DNA of 64,000 nt from Thalassobacillus pellis (GCF_016908295.1 NZ_JAFBDO010000002.1:899154-963153), one strand, 5' to 3'; positions 19,709 through 27,574 are shown, counted from the first letter of the stretch. Notes: a model not told the origin generated them from the letters alone. Translations and numbers: made by a program.

Positions 19709-19828
19709 ACAAAAGCGGAAGCGCCTCGTTCACCCCCGACAAGCTTAAGCCAAGCCTCGCCGTGACGTTCTTTGTCACAGAGAGGATCGGCTTAAGACCT
19801 CGAGGGGGTAGGCGCTGGAGCTGGATGA
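19709..19828 (+). repeat. Hairpin repeat family A, copy 1
   Basis: About 120 bp from ACAAAAGCGGAAGCGCC to GGAGCTGGATGA. Nested inverted repeats (AGCGCC/GGCGCT, ACCCCCGA with TCGAGGGGGT, CTTAAGCC/GGCTTAAG, GTGAC/GTCAC) fold it into one long hairpin. Two more copies lie at 63805-64000. This copy sits inside the ykoEDC leader, on the strand opposite to transcription. Confidence 0.88.
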
Positions 19829-19883
19829 AGCCCTCCGTAAAAGGGTTATCCACAACCATCCATTTTTGTAATTTCCTAGACAA

Positions 19884-19923
19884 TAAAAAAACCACTTTCC
19901 TTACCAGCGTAAGAAAAGTGGTC
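19884..19923 (-). terminator. Terminator of the TPP riboswitch expression platform
   Basis: On the minus strand, a CCACTTT/AAAGTGG stem enclosing CTTACGCTGGTAAG is followed by TTTTTT. The inner UACGCUGGU is the exact complement of ACCAGCGUA at the 3' side of the TPP aptamer, so aptamer folding and the alternative pairing exclude each other: ligand binding frees the terminator. Confidence 0.8.
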
Positions 19924-19975
19924 AAATTGGAATTTTAAATAGAAAAAAAGATACTTCCATCCAAGGTTTCCCAAT

Positions 19976-20091
19976 CCACTTCCCTACGCTGGTCTAAACC
20001 AGATCAGGTTCCAAGGGTCTTAAAGTATCACTTTAATCTCAACCTTTGACTCAACGATGGCACACCGTCCGAGGAAAGGTCCCCCTAGCGG
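19976..20091 (-). promoter_or_regulatory. TPP riboswitch (THI element)
   Basis: Read on the minus strand: P1 CCGCU/AGUGG, the GUUGAGAUU pyrimidine-sensor segment (consensus CUGAGA; here UUGAGA), then ACCCUUGGAACCUGAUCUGG and ACCAGCGUAGGGA, which match the thi-box consensus. It lies 320 bp upstream of ykoE and senses thiamine pyrophosphate. With the terminator at 19884-19923 it should act as an OFF switch for the importer. Confidence 0.93.
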
Positions 20092-20117
20092 AAAAAACAG
20101 TATAGTATTTTCATTTC

Positions 20118-20145
20118 ATACTATCAATTTATTTCTATTTGTCAA
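20118..20145 (-). promoter_or_regulatory. SigA-type promoter for the TPP riboswitch and ykoEDC
   Basis: Minus strand TTGACA (20145-20140), 16-bp spacer, TAGTAT (20123-20118), about 27 bp before the aptamer. Confidence 0.65.
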
Positions 20146-20447
20146 ATAGAATCGTAAGCCTCCTGGAATATAAAACTGCTGCACTTGCTCGTATGCTGTA
20201 ATCTTTGGTTTCTACCTCTATTCTGTGGACGAGCAGTACTTTTGGTCATTTTCATAGAGTACTTCGACTTTGGTTGGCGCATAGCCGGCACCTTCATGCA
20301 GGAACTTGCTGGAAACAAGATAACGTGAAAAAATGTTAAAAACATGCTACAGAGAAAGGGGAAAACGATTCAGATTCTGTAATATAGCTTTATTAAGACT
20401 GCTTATCTAGTAAACTAATAACTAACTTCAGGAAAGAGGTGGATGAA
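20146..20447. other. Intergenic region, no supported gene
   Basis: Frames open on both strands over about 20200-20340, but none has a start with a ribosome binding site. It may contain a decayed gene. The right end holds the promoter region and AGGAAAGAGG ribosome binding site of the nuclease gene. Confidence 0.4.
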
Positions 20448-21362
20448 TTGACTACAAATGTAAAAATCGAAGAATTGGCTAAACAGGGAGAAAACGCTTG
20501 GGGAGACAGGGATGTTACCATAAACGGCTATCTCGCTGCTACACCTGAAGAACCGCTCGAGGATGGCTATAACTATCCACTGATCGATCATAACCTGAAT
20601 AGCATGCTCGTCAAATCGAAGAACAAACTGGAAGGTCTTGAAGCAGGTAAATGGTATGATGTGGAAGGTAGGCTTGATGCCAGTAAGCTACAGGAAATGA
20701 ATGTAGATTCGAAAGCTGCTGTAAAAGAAAGTGACAAGCAGCCAGAAGCGCCGAAAGATATCCGCGAATTCGAGTCAACGGTAAAGGATGTGGTGGATGG
20801 AGATACGATTCACTTACAAAAGCCTGTGCTTGGTACAACTAAAATCAGGTTGGTTTCCATTGACACCCCGGAGACGAACTACCAGGGTGATTCCCAAGGT
20901 TATTATGCAGAAGAAGCCAAACGCCAGCTGCAGGAACTGCTGCAACAGGGTGAAAAGGTGACCGTCCGTGTCGGGGAAGAGCCTTTTGATGCCTATGACC
21001 GATTGCTGGCTATCGTATGGCAGGAAGATACAAACATGAACAAAGAACTCATTTTAAAGGGAATGGCTGTCCCTTACTTCATCTATCCGAATTTATATAA
21101 TTTTGAAGAATACGGAAAAGCTGTCGTCACAGCGAAGGAAGCTGGCCGTGGTTTATGGAATCCGGAACGTCCCATTGATGAACTGCCTTACGAATTCCGT
21201 TTTAACAAACGCGGCGGTCCCGATAAGTATGTTGGAAACCATGAAACGAAAGAATACGTAGAGCCGGAAAAATGGGAAAGTGTCCCGATTGAAGAGCGCG
21301 TATTCTTCTTTGAAGAAAGCGATGCGAAGAAAGCTGGTTATTCACCACAAAACGAAGAATGA
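20448..21362 (+). CDS. Thermonuclease-family (SNase-like) protein, cytoplasmic
   Basis: About 304 residues. An N-terminal region (1-105) that may be an OB-like nucleic-acid-binding domain precedes a staphylococcal-nuclease-like domain (about 110-245) with VVDGDTIHL, IRLVSIDTPETN (arginine, aspartate and glutamate of the active site) and AYDRLLAIVW (second arginine). No signal peptide is visible, unlike classical secreted thermonucleases and the second nuclease of this window at 49648, so it should act inside the cell. The longest frame starts with GTG 20439, which lies within the ribosome binding site; TTG 20448, eight bases after AGAGG, is the better start. A charged C-terminal tail has no recognisable domain. 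Confidence 0.78.
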   Translation: MTTNVKIEELAKQGENAWGDRDVTINGYLAATPEEPLEDGYNYPLIDHNLNSMLVKSKNKLEGLEAGKWYDVEGRLDASKLQEMNVDSKAAVKESDKQPEAPKDIREFESTVKDVVDGDTIHLQKPVLGTTKIRLVSIDTPETNYQGDSQGYYAEEAKRQLQELLQQGEKVTVRVGEEPFDAYDRLLAIVWQEDTNMNKELILKGMAVPYFIYPNLYNFEEYGKAVVTAKEAGRGLWNPERPIDELPYEFRFNKRGGPDKYVGNHETKEYVEPEKWESVPIEERVFFFEESDAKKAGYSPQNEE

Positions 21363-21400
21363 GGGAAAGTTCAACAGGAATAATATATAGACGAACAAAA

Positions 21401-21435
21401 GGACAGACGAACGAATCGTCTGTCCTCTGTTTGTG
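21401..21435 (+). terminator. Terminator of the nuclease gene
   Basis: GGACAGACGA and TCGTCTGTCC form a ten-base-pair stem followed by a T-rich stretch. Confidence 0.75.
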
Positions 21436-21469
21436 GGAAAACTAACGGTTACTAAAGTTTTGTCTTGTC

Positions 21470-21592
21470 GCCAGGAGCGAAAGCCCCCTCTCTTTCCGCG
21501 GACGAGCGCCCGAGCTTCCTTGCGACACCCACGCTCGGCGATCTCAGCTCACTCGTTCTTCCGCAGGAGAGGAAGGTGCCTCGCTCCTCGGC
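21470..21592. repeat. Hairpin repeat family B, copy 1
   Basis: About 120 bp with core CTTTCCGCGGACGAGCGCCC and TTCCGCAGGAG, shared with the copy at 45518-45636. Ends are inverted (GCCAGGAGCGA against TCGCTCCTCGGC). Similar elements are, to my knowledge, frequent between genes in Bacillaceae. It lies between two converging genes. Confidence 0.75.
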
Positions 21593-21639
21593 AATCATTT
21601 TGGCGTAATTTATTGCATAAAGGGATCCTCCTTAATCAT

Positions 21640-22497
21640 TTACTTATTTCCGTTTTGATAAGGTTGAGATCGATAGAGAGTAATTTCAGTGGTTATCGGG
21701 AGATGATCGGATGCCAGAGTATTAATTACCTGCGCCTGTTTAGTTTCTAAATCGTTGGAGGTAAAAATGTAATTGATTCGTTTAGTCGGATTCGTGGCTG
21801 AATAGGTGTAAGCATCTTCATGACCTTCGAAAGCATCGCTATAATGACTGTATAAAGGCTTCATTGCCTCACTCGAAGGCAGTGCATTTAAGTCACCCAT
21901 AATAATTTGCGGTCCTTGTGCACCGCCAGCTATATCAACTATTTCGCGAATTTGTATCTTCCGTTCTTCAGGAGTCAGTGCAAGATGAGTATTATAGAGG
22001 TGAAGTTGTGTACCTTTTACATTAATGACAGCCTCAAAGAGCCCTCTTTGTTCGGTATCGCCGATCTTTGGAAGAAGATGATTAAAGCCATCGAGAAAGG
22101 GATATTCACTTAAAATTGCTGTCCCATATTGTCTGTTGGGAACGCCTTCTTCAGATGATTCATAGTTCAGATTTGCTGCGTAAATATAAAACATGTCGAG
22201 GCGTTCTGCCAACAATTTTGCCTGATCTTGAAAATCACTGCGTGAGGACCAGTGGTTATCTACCTCCTGCAAACCGATAATATCAGAGTCAGTGTTTTTG
22301 ATCACCTCGGCTATTCTATCTAAGTTCAATTCCCCATCTTCCCCAACAGCATGATGGATATTGTAGGACATCACCTTAATATTTACCGGTTCTCCACTGG
22401 AGAGATTTTTGTTTTTTTCTAAAGCACTGCTTCCTATGCCCGGCAAAGTAACAAATAACACCAACATGGTAACCAAGATACTCACATACTTTTTCAT
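21640..22497 (-). CDS. Secreted endonuclease/exonuclease/phosphatase (EEP) family protein
   Basis: A 285-residue protein with a Sec signal peptide (MKKYVSILVTMLVLFVTLPG, cleavage near residue 26). The EEP fold landmarks are intact: VMSYNIHHAVG, IIGLQEVDNHW (metal-binding glutamate), YNTHLAL, IIMGDLNALPSS (GDLN) and the terminal ASDHLPITTEI (catalytic SDH). Members of this group are secreted phosphodiesterases, nucleases or sphingomyelinase-like enzymes; the substrate cannot be decided from sequence. Single gene; ATG 22497 after a GGAGGAGTGG-like ribosome binding site. Confidence 0.85.
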   Translation of the reverse strand: MKKYVSILVTMLVLFVTLPGIGSSALEKNKNLSSGEPVNIKVMSYNIHHAVGEDGELNLDRIAEVIKNTDSDIIGLQEVDNHWSSRSDFQDQAKLLAERLDMFYIYAANLNYESSEEGVPNRQYGTAILSEYPFLDGFNHLLPKIGDTEQRGLFEAVINVKGTQLHLYNTHLALTPEERKIQIREIVDIAGGAQGPQIIMGDLNALPSSEAMKPLYSHYSDAFEGHEDAYTYSATNPTKRINYIFTSNDLETKQAQVINTLASDHLPITTEITLYRSQPYQNGNK

Positions 22498-22594
22498 TTC
22501 ACCACTCCTCCTCTTTTCGATTCGATTTCAGTGTAATCGCAGATTATAAATCTCAAGTGGAGGGAGTTTTACTTTTATGTAAATATTTTCCCAC

Positions 22595-22626
22595 GAAAAA
22601 AGAGCTTGGACTTCCAAGCTCTTTTC
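22595..22626 (-). terminator. Terminator of the nucleosidase lipoprotein gene
   Basis: AAAAGAGCTTGG, four-base loop, CCAAGCTCTTTT; T run on the minus strand just after the stop of the gene at 22636. Confidence 0.85.
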
Positions 22627-22635
22627 AGATTTCTC

Positions 22636-23514
22636 TTATTTATCTTCTATCATCGAAATGTATTGTTTTACGACTTCATATACATATGCCTGGTTGGCAG
22701 CAGCCGTATCGGGGTTGTATTCGCCGCCGTTCGTTTTGTTGTTGGACAGGATACGAATACCTAGGAAAGGCACGTCATAAGCTTTGGCAATCTGCGCTCC
22801 GGCAGCCGTTTCCATTTCCTCTACAGAAGTTCCGTATTTTTCATGGAACCATTGAATGCGGTCGACTTCATTATTCCATACATCCGCAGAGCCGATTGTA
22901 CCCTCGACGACCTTCCCTTTTTCATGTGTGTCTTTTACAGCATTGGCAGCTTTAAGGAGTTGTTCATCCCCTTTGTAATAACGGATATTCTCCGCATCCG
23001 GATCTTCGCCGGCACTTCCTTCAGACGCCATCAGATCCATCGGAATCCATTCCTTCGGGTGAATACCCTCGCCGTCTTTTTTATGCGGGGTTTTCAATGA
23101 ACCTATGTTGGTTGATCTTTTCCCGATGACGATATCAAACACATGCAGATCTGGATCATGGCCACCGGAAGTTCCCTGGTTGATGATGGCGATTGGGTCG
23201 TATTTTTCGATCGCAACAGCAGTTGCCGCTGCAGTATTTTCCATCCCTTTTCCTGTCTGAGAAACGATGACAGGGTAGTCGTTCACTGTACCGATATAAA
23301 AATCAAACGTACCTGATTTTTCTTTAGACACATCTTCAAGCTTATCTGCGAAATTTTCCGCTTCAATCGGCATTGGACCCTGTACAAGGATCGGGCGCGG
23401 TTCTTCCTCTTTGGCAGCTTCTGTCTGACTGCTGGAATTGCACCCGGCAAGAACAGATAATAATAAAACAGTGATAAGTGCGATCGGTGCGAATTTCTTC
23501 CTCATTTGTTGCAT
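22636..23514 (-). CDS. PNP/MTAN-superfamily nucleosidase or phosphorylase lipoprotein
   Basis: A 292-residue lipoprotein: MQQMRKKFAPIALIT, then lipobox VLAGC, so it should act outside the membrane. The rest is a purine-nucleoside phosphorylase/MTA-SAH nucleosidase fold, with the phosphate or ribose region AIINQGTSGGH and the ribose-binding glutamate in VEEMETAAG. The position of the catalytic aspartate (SD in MTAN) reads ILSNNKT, an Asn. In trimeric 6-oxopurine PNPs an Asn does this job, and a guanine riboswitch precedes the gene, so guanosine or inosine salvage is plausible; this is inference. ATG 23514 is chosen over the longer frame because AGGGGAG lies eight bases upstream. Confidence 0.82.
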   Translation of the reverse strand: MQQMRKKFAPIALITVLLLSVLAGCNSSSQTEAAKEEEPRPILVQGPMPIEAENFADKLEDVSKEKSGTFDFYIGTVNDYPVIVSQTGKGMENTAAATAVAIEKYDPIAIINQGTSGGHDPDLHVFDIVIGKRSTNIGSLKTPHKKDGEGIHPKEWIPMDLMASEGSAGEDPDAENIRYYKGDEQLLKAANAVKDTHEKGKVVEGTIGSADVWNNEVDRIQWFHEKYGTSVEEMETAAGAQIAKAYDVPFLGIRILSNNKTNGGEYNPDTAAANQAYVYEVVKQYISMIEDK

Positions 23515-23664
23515 CTTCTCTCTCCCCTTCTGTGATGTCAACTCGCATACTCTTTCATAGTCTATGTACACAAAAAATGCCTGGCCGGATAGAAAGTTCT
23601 ACCTGCCAGACATACGAAGTCAAAGTACAGATAATAGACGAAAGGCATTATACATCCACTATCT

Positions 23665-23690
23665 AAAAAGCTGGTTTACGACAGACCAGC
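23665..23690 (-). terminator. Terminator of the guanine riboswitch
   Basis: Minus strand GCTGGT, loop, ACCAGC followed by TTTTT, 11 bases after the aptamer: the expression platform of an OFF switch. Confidence 0.8.
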
Positions 23691-23701
23691 AATGCTACTT
23701 C

Positions 23702-23772
23702 AACTCGTAGTCCAGTTCTTTAAGGGAACCGGGTAGAGACACTCAGACCATATTACCGAGGATATACGAGTT
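23702..23772 (-). promoter_or_regulatory. Guanine-type purine riboswitch
   Basis: Minus strand: P1 AACUCGUA/UACGAGUU, then UAUAUCCUCGGUAAUAUGGUC, UGUCUCUACC and CCCUUAAAGAACUGGACUACGA. It matches the xpt-type aptamer: UAUA and AUAUGG junctions, UCUACC, and GACUA at the specificity site. The base at the position equivalent to xpt nucleotide 74 is C, which pairs with guanine or hypoxanthine (U would mean adenine). It lies about 190 bp upstream of the nucleosidase lipoprotein start. Confidence 0.92.
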
Positions 23773-24112
23773 ATTCTATTTAGTTACTGTGCAAGTCTAT
23801 CAAAAAGCTGCGCAGGCATCAACCCTAAATCAGAACAATAATGCATGTAAACGTTTTATCGTTCGGTTTTAGAGAATTTTAGCCACCCATCCATCCGGCA
23901 ACCTCAAAAAGGCTTCCGTTACATTCATCCTTCATTTAGCGTTCGAATTCCATTTTTAAACTTTAACTGTTCTAACATTTGTATTCATATGTTCCTGAGC
24001 AACTATTCCAATATGCTTGAACAACTTCCGGCCCTCTCCGCAACCCTCTTTACGATTATTTTTTCCTGCGAAATACAAATAGGTATTTCTTACCATTCTG
24101 ATAAAAACGCAA
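23773..24112. other. Intergenic region, no supported gene
   Basis: The left part must hold the riboswitch promoter; TTGATG-N17-TAGACT on the minus strand is a weak candidate. The rest shows no frame with a ribosome binding site. Confidence 0.35.
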
Positions 24113-24150
24113 AATATTCCTTGACTGGAATATTCCTAATGAGGAATAAT
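24113..24150 (+). promoter_or_regulatory. Tandem palindromes over the arsR-type promoter
   Basis: AATATTCC-N6-GGAATATTCC-N6-GGAATA gives two perfect inverted repeats that share the middle arm. The first spacer is TTGACT, a -35 element; AATAAT 18 bp further is a -10. A repressor bound here would cover the promoter, so autoregulation by the ArsR protein downstream is likely. Confidence 0.6.
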
Positions 24151-24262
24151 TGATGTAACACCAAGTATCGAACTGGATTAAAGTTGAAAATCTTGGAGGT
24201 GATCCGTAATGTGATACCCTAAGGTACTTGTAAAAAATACGTATGACAGGAGAAAATTCACC

Positions 24263-24580
24263 ATGAACGTACAGACATTTAGTGCACTGGCAGAACCACA
24301 TCGTCTTGCTATAGTCGAACTTCTACTTGACGAACCCCTTCCAGTAGGCGAGATTGCAGAGAAGTTAAATCTAAACCAGCCCCAAGCTTCCAAACACCTT
24401 CGTATTTTGAACGAAGCTGGTCTTGTCGAGGTTCATCCGCTTGCTAATCGTCGGATCTATAAGCTAAGACCAGAACCGCTTCAAGAGATGGATATGTGGC
24501 TGGACTCCTACCGTAGAATGTGGGAAATGCGGATGGATCGGCTTGAAGATTATCTTAATGATTTACAGAAAAAAAACTGA
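24263..24580 (+). CDS. ArsR-family transcriptional regulator
   Basis: A 105-residue winged-helix regulator: FSALAEPHRLAIVELLLDEP (helix 1-2 region), then PVGEIAEKLNLNQPQASKHL recognition helices and the wing VHPLANRRIYKL. No metal-binding cysteines are present (no ELCVCDL motif), so it does not sense metals in the ArsR manner; it belongs to the group that accompanies SRPBCC and VOC genes. It heads an operon with 24675 and 25230, behind a promoter covered by palindromes. Confidence 0.9.
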   Translation: MNVQTFSALAEPHRLAIVELLLDEPLPVGEIAEKLNLNQPQASKHLRILNEAGLVEVHPLANRRIYKLRPEPLQEMDMWLDSYRRMWEMRMDRLEDYLNDLQKKN

Positions 24581-24674
24581 TTAGAAGCAAGCGAACACAT
24601 TTAAGTTTGACGATGAGGAAGATAATGACTTTCCCGTATAAAAGTAAAGTAAACATTTGAAGGGAGTTATTCAT

Positions 24675-25193
24675 ATGTCAACTAATGAATTAAAATCCAG
24701 AGTAGACGGTCACGTGCTAATACTGGAGCGCAACTTTAATGCCCCACGCGATCTCGTGTTTAAAATGTTTAAAGAACCTGATCATCTTAAGCATTGGTGG
24801 GGTCCTAACGGCTGGGAACTTCCAGTTTGCCACGTTGATTTCCGACCAGGCGGCACATGGCATTACTGCATGAAGTGTATGGATCAGAATCAAGGAGAAT
24901 ATTATGGGATGGAGTCCTGGGGGAAAGTTATTTACAGGGAGATCATTGAACCAGAGATGATTGCTTACACCGATTATTTTTCTGATGCTGACGGAAATAT
25001 TGACGAAACGATGCCTTCTTCCGAGAACAGTTTGGAATTCATCGATATGAATGGAAAGACGAAGCTAGTTAACCGTACAGAATATGAGTCTGTGGAAGCT
25101 CTCCATAAAGTCATGGACATGGGAATGCTGCAGGGCATCACAGAAACTTGGAACCGCCTCGAAGAGCATTTGAACAAAGTTAATATTAAATAA
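24675..25193 (+). CDS. SRPBCC (AHSA1-like) domain protein
   Basis: A 172-residue single-domain protein of the AHSA1/START-like fold, which has a deep hydrophobic pocket. Typical landmarks are FNAPRDLVFKMFKEPDHLKHWWGP (given in part) near the start, DFRPGGTWHY in the middle, and GITETWNRLEEHL at the end. Function is unknown; family members bind small lipophilic ligands. The frame extends upstream to TTG 24657, but ATG 24675 with AAGGGAG nine bases upstream is clearly better. Second gene of the ArsR operon. Confidence 0.85.
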   Translation: MSTNELKSRVDGHVLILERNFNAPRDLVFKMFKEPDHLKHWWGPNGWELPVCHVDFRPGGTWHYCMKCMDQNQGEYYGMESWGKVIYREIIEPEMIAYTDYFSDADGNIDETMPSSENSLEFIDMNGKTKLVNRTEYESVEALHKVMDMGMLQGITETWNRLEEHLNKVNIK

Positions 25194-25229
25194 ACAAGGT
25201 AACATTCATGATGAAAAGGAGGAATTTAA

Positions 25230-26141
25230 ATCACTAATCAAAAGATTGTCCCTCATTTGTGGTTTGATCAGGAAGCCAATGAAGCAGCACAATTTTACAC
25301 ATCTATTTTCCCCGATTCAAAAGTCACCAGTAATACAACGATTCATAACACGCCATCTGGAGACAGTGACTTTGTATCTTTTCATATTGCGGGGTATTCA
25401 TTCATGGCCATTAATGGAGGGCCGCATTTCCAGTTTAATCCTTCTATTTCTTTTTTTATCAATTTTGACCCTTCAAAAGATGCCAACGCGAGGAACAATT
25501 TAGATCAGCTCTGGGATAAACTGTCCGATGGTGGTACACCACTTATGCCACTTCAAGAATATCCATTCAGTAAACGCTACGGATGGATACAGGATAAGTA
25601 TGGGCTGACATGGCAGTTGATACTCACGAATCCAGATGGTGAAGACCGACCATTTATTGTACCTTCCTTGATGTATGTTCAGGACTTGTCAGGGAAGGCA
25701 GAAGAAGCCAGTGACTTTTATATTTCTGTATTCAGTGATTCCAAAAGAGAGGAAATCGCCCGTTACCCCGCAGGCATGGAACCAGATGAAGAAGGAACCT
25801 TGATGTTTACGGATTTTATGCTTGAAAAGCAATGGTTTGCTGCGATGGATAGTGCTCAGTCACATGATTTCAAATTTAATGAAGCCATTTCACTATTAGT
25901 TCGATGCAAAAATCAAGAAGAGATTGATTACTATTGGGAAAAGCTATCCTCAGAACCAAAAGCCGAACAATGTGGCTGGTTAAAAGATAAGTATGGCGCC
26001 TCCTGGCAAATCTGGCCTGAAGTAATGGGAGAAATGATGGCAAATGGAACGTCAGAGCAATTGGACCGATTAACAAAAGCATTTCTCCAAATGAAAAAAT
26101 TCAACATAGAGAAATTAATAGAAGCCTATCAAGGCAAGTAA
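25230..26141 (+). CDS. Two-domain VOC (PhnB-like) protein with an apparent AUC start
   Basis: About 303 residues: two glyoxalase/VOC domains of the PhnB/3-demethylubiquinone-methyltransferase-like type (1-145 and 150-300), each with the FYTSIFPDSK or FYISVFSDSK signature and a KYGLTWQ or KYGASWQ strand. Homologues begin MTNQKIVPHLWFD-like; here the codon at the M position is ATC (25230), directly after an in-frame TAA and seven bases after a perfect AAAGGAGG. No ATG or GTG exists before TTG 25257, which has no ribosome binding site and would drop nine conserved residues. Either AUC initiates or the gene carries a start-codon mutation. Third gene of the ArsR operon, ending in a terminator. Confidence 0.8.
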   Translation: MTNQKIVPHLWFDQEANEAAQFYTSIFPDSKVTSNTTIHNTPSGDSDFVSFHIAGYSFMAINGGPHFQFNPSISFFINFDPSKDANARNNLDQLWDKLSDGGTPLMPLQEYPFSKRYGWIQDKYGLTWQLILTNPDGEDRPFIVPSLMYVQDLSGKAEEASDFYISVFSDSKREEIARYPAGMEPDEEGTLMFTDFMLEKQWFAAMDSAQSHDFKFNEAISLLVRCKNQEEIDYYWEKLSSEPKAEQCGWLKDKYGASWQIWPEVMGEMMANGTSEQLDRLTKAFLQMKKFNIEKLIEAYQGK

Positions 26142-26164
26142 TAATTATCTTGCTTTCCATTGAT

Positions 26165-26193
26165 AAAAAGCTGGTTAGCGCCAGCTTTTTTTA
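26165..26193 (+). terminator. Terminator of the ArsR operon
   Basis: AAAAAGCTGG, short loop, CCAGCTTTTTTT. Confidence 0.85.
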
Positions 26194-26216
26194 TGTCACA
26201 ATGTCATCCCAAACGT

Positions 26217-26690
26217 TCATTTGAAGGTCCGTTTTTTACTCCTAAGCGCGGATAGTATAAATAAAACTCCCCCAATCATAAAAAATGGCTCCCAAAAAAT
26301 AAGCCTCCATTTAAGAGCAAGGCTGTCTATTTGTAAAGAAAGCAGACCTATACTTGATAATGCTAAGGTAAGCATGTTTGCAAAGCCGTAAAAAAATAAA
26401 AAGACACCGCTGATTAAAGTTAAAAGGACTACTATACGCTTTGTTATTTTTGACCATTCTCTAAGATTTAACAATAACAAAATACCTCCACACACCTTAG
26501 CAACCCCAGTTAACCAAACAATAGTAATAAAAGAGGGATCTCTTTCCACAGCTTTTTGATAGATTAGTCCTCCCAAGGATTTTACTCCTATCATCCCTCC
26601 ACTTGCCCAATAAAAACTCATTAATGCAAATAGAAGACACCAAATGAACCCGCTATAAATATAAAACGTTTTGTTTTGGATTACTTTCAT
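26217..26690 (-). CDS. DUF3995-family membrane protein
   Basis: A 157-residue protein with four predicted membrane helices (first: FYIYSGFIWCLLFALMSFYW). The sequence SFYWASGGMIGVKSLGG is typical of DUF3995 proteins, small membrane proteins of unknown function found in Bacillales. A single gene transcribed towards the terminator at 26165. The ribosome binding site (AAAGGGAG) lies unusually close to ATG 26690. Confidence 0.75.
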   Translation of the reverse strand: MKVIQNKTFYIYSGFIWCLLFALMSFYWASGGMIGVKSLGGLIYQKAVERDPSFITIVWLTGVAKVCGGILLLLNLREWSKITKRIVVLLTLISGVFLFFYGFANMLTLALSSIGLLSLQIDSLALKWRLIFWEPFFMIGGVLFILSALRSKKRTFK

Positions 26691-26824
26691 CTCCCTTTTC
26701 AGGTATTAAATTTTCGTGAATTGAAGTCTTCCAGGTGCTGCACTTAGTAAAAAAACGATCGTCCATCTTGGACAATTGCCCCCCTGTTTAGAAAATACGA
26801 ACTTGAGAATTCCCTTAGAGTATC

Positions 26825-27376
26825 TTATGATTTAGCTGAATTGTTTTTATTTTGCAAATATTTTTCCTGAAAAATCGCTAAGTAAGTAATCCCATGCCAA
26901 TTACCGTTTCTGAATATTTGGTCTTTCAATTCTCCTTCTTTTTCAAATCCCAAACGCTCATATAAATGAATCGCCCTTTGGTTAAAGGAAAATACCCTTA
27001 AATAAACCTTATGTAAGTTTAATTCATAAAAACTATAATTCAATAGCAGTGTCATGGCCTGTGTCCCATAGCCTTTACCCCAGTAATCCTTATTACCAAT
27101 ATCAATGATACATTCAGCATTCCGATTCTTGTAATCGATATGGACAAGAGATACAATTCCTATCGGCATATTGTTTTCGTTTAATTCAATGATGTAACTT
27201 TTAGATGAACTCGATTGGCAAATACTTTGTATGAAGGTCTCTGTTTCTTTAAAGGTATGAACGTCCAGCTCTGGATTTGTGTTTTCCATGACCTCCATAT
27301 TATTTCTCCAGTCATGATAGATAACTGCGTCACTTTCTGTTACCTTTCTTAAATGAATACGATCTGCAGTAAACAT
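26825..27376 (-). CDS. GNAT-family N-acetyltransferase
   Basis: A 183-residue acetyl-CoA-dependent acyltransferase of the RimJ/RimL-like subgroup. The acetyl-CoA loop reads YWGKGYGTQAMTLLL (Q/R-x-x-G-x-G/A type), and the C-terminal strand is NQRAIHLYERLGFEKEG. The substrate is unknown. I start at ATG 27376, which follows CTGGAGGG; the longer frame from 27406 includes the ribosome binding site itself. Confidence 0.85.
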   Translation of the reverse strand: MFTADRIHLRKVTESDAVIYHDWRNNMEVMENTNPELDVHTFKETETFIQSICQSSSSKSYIIELNENNMPIGIVSLVHIDYKNRNAECIIDIGNKDYWGKGYGTQAMTLLLNYSFYELNLHKVYLRVFSFNQRAIHLYERLGFEKEGELKDQIFRNGNWHGITYLAIFQEKYLQNKNNSAKS

Positions 27377-27525
27377 AGTTTCCCTCCAGGTTATTAAATG
27401 GTTCAAAATATCCCACTGTTTCTCATTATCTCAGCTTCTCGAAAAATTACACTATGATTTCTTAAAAGTGGATGAACAATTCTTTTAAGGCGATCTTAAA
27501 CTCTCGTCTCTTCTCATATAATAAT

Positions 27526-27556
27526 GGGCGCGATTCCCTAACTAAGAATTGCGCCC
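27526..27556. repeat. Intergenic hairpin
   Basis: GGGCGCGATTC and GAATTGCGCCC form a stem with one wobble pair around a nine-base loop. No T run follows, so it may be a weak terminator or an RNA-stabilising hairpin after the GNAT gene at 27575. Confidence 0.4.
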
Positions 27557-27574
27557 GATAGCTCTGATGACTGG

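Noticed and set aside
19701..19925. A 74-codon frame on the minus strand in the ykoE leader
   Set aside because: It runs through repeat A and the riboswitch terminator, so it is not a gene.
20218..20340. A minus-strand frame reading KFLHEGAGYAPTKVEVLY
   Set aside because: It looks protein-like, but no start codon or ribosome binding site exists; at best a gene remnant.
20448..21362. Secreted thermonuclease
   Set aside because: The protein has no signal peptide or lipobox; only the second nuclease at 49648 is secreted.
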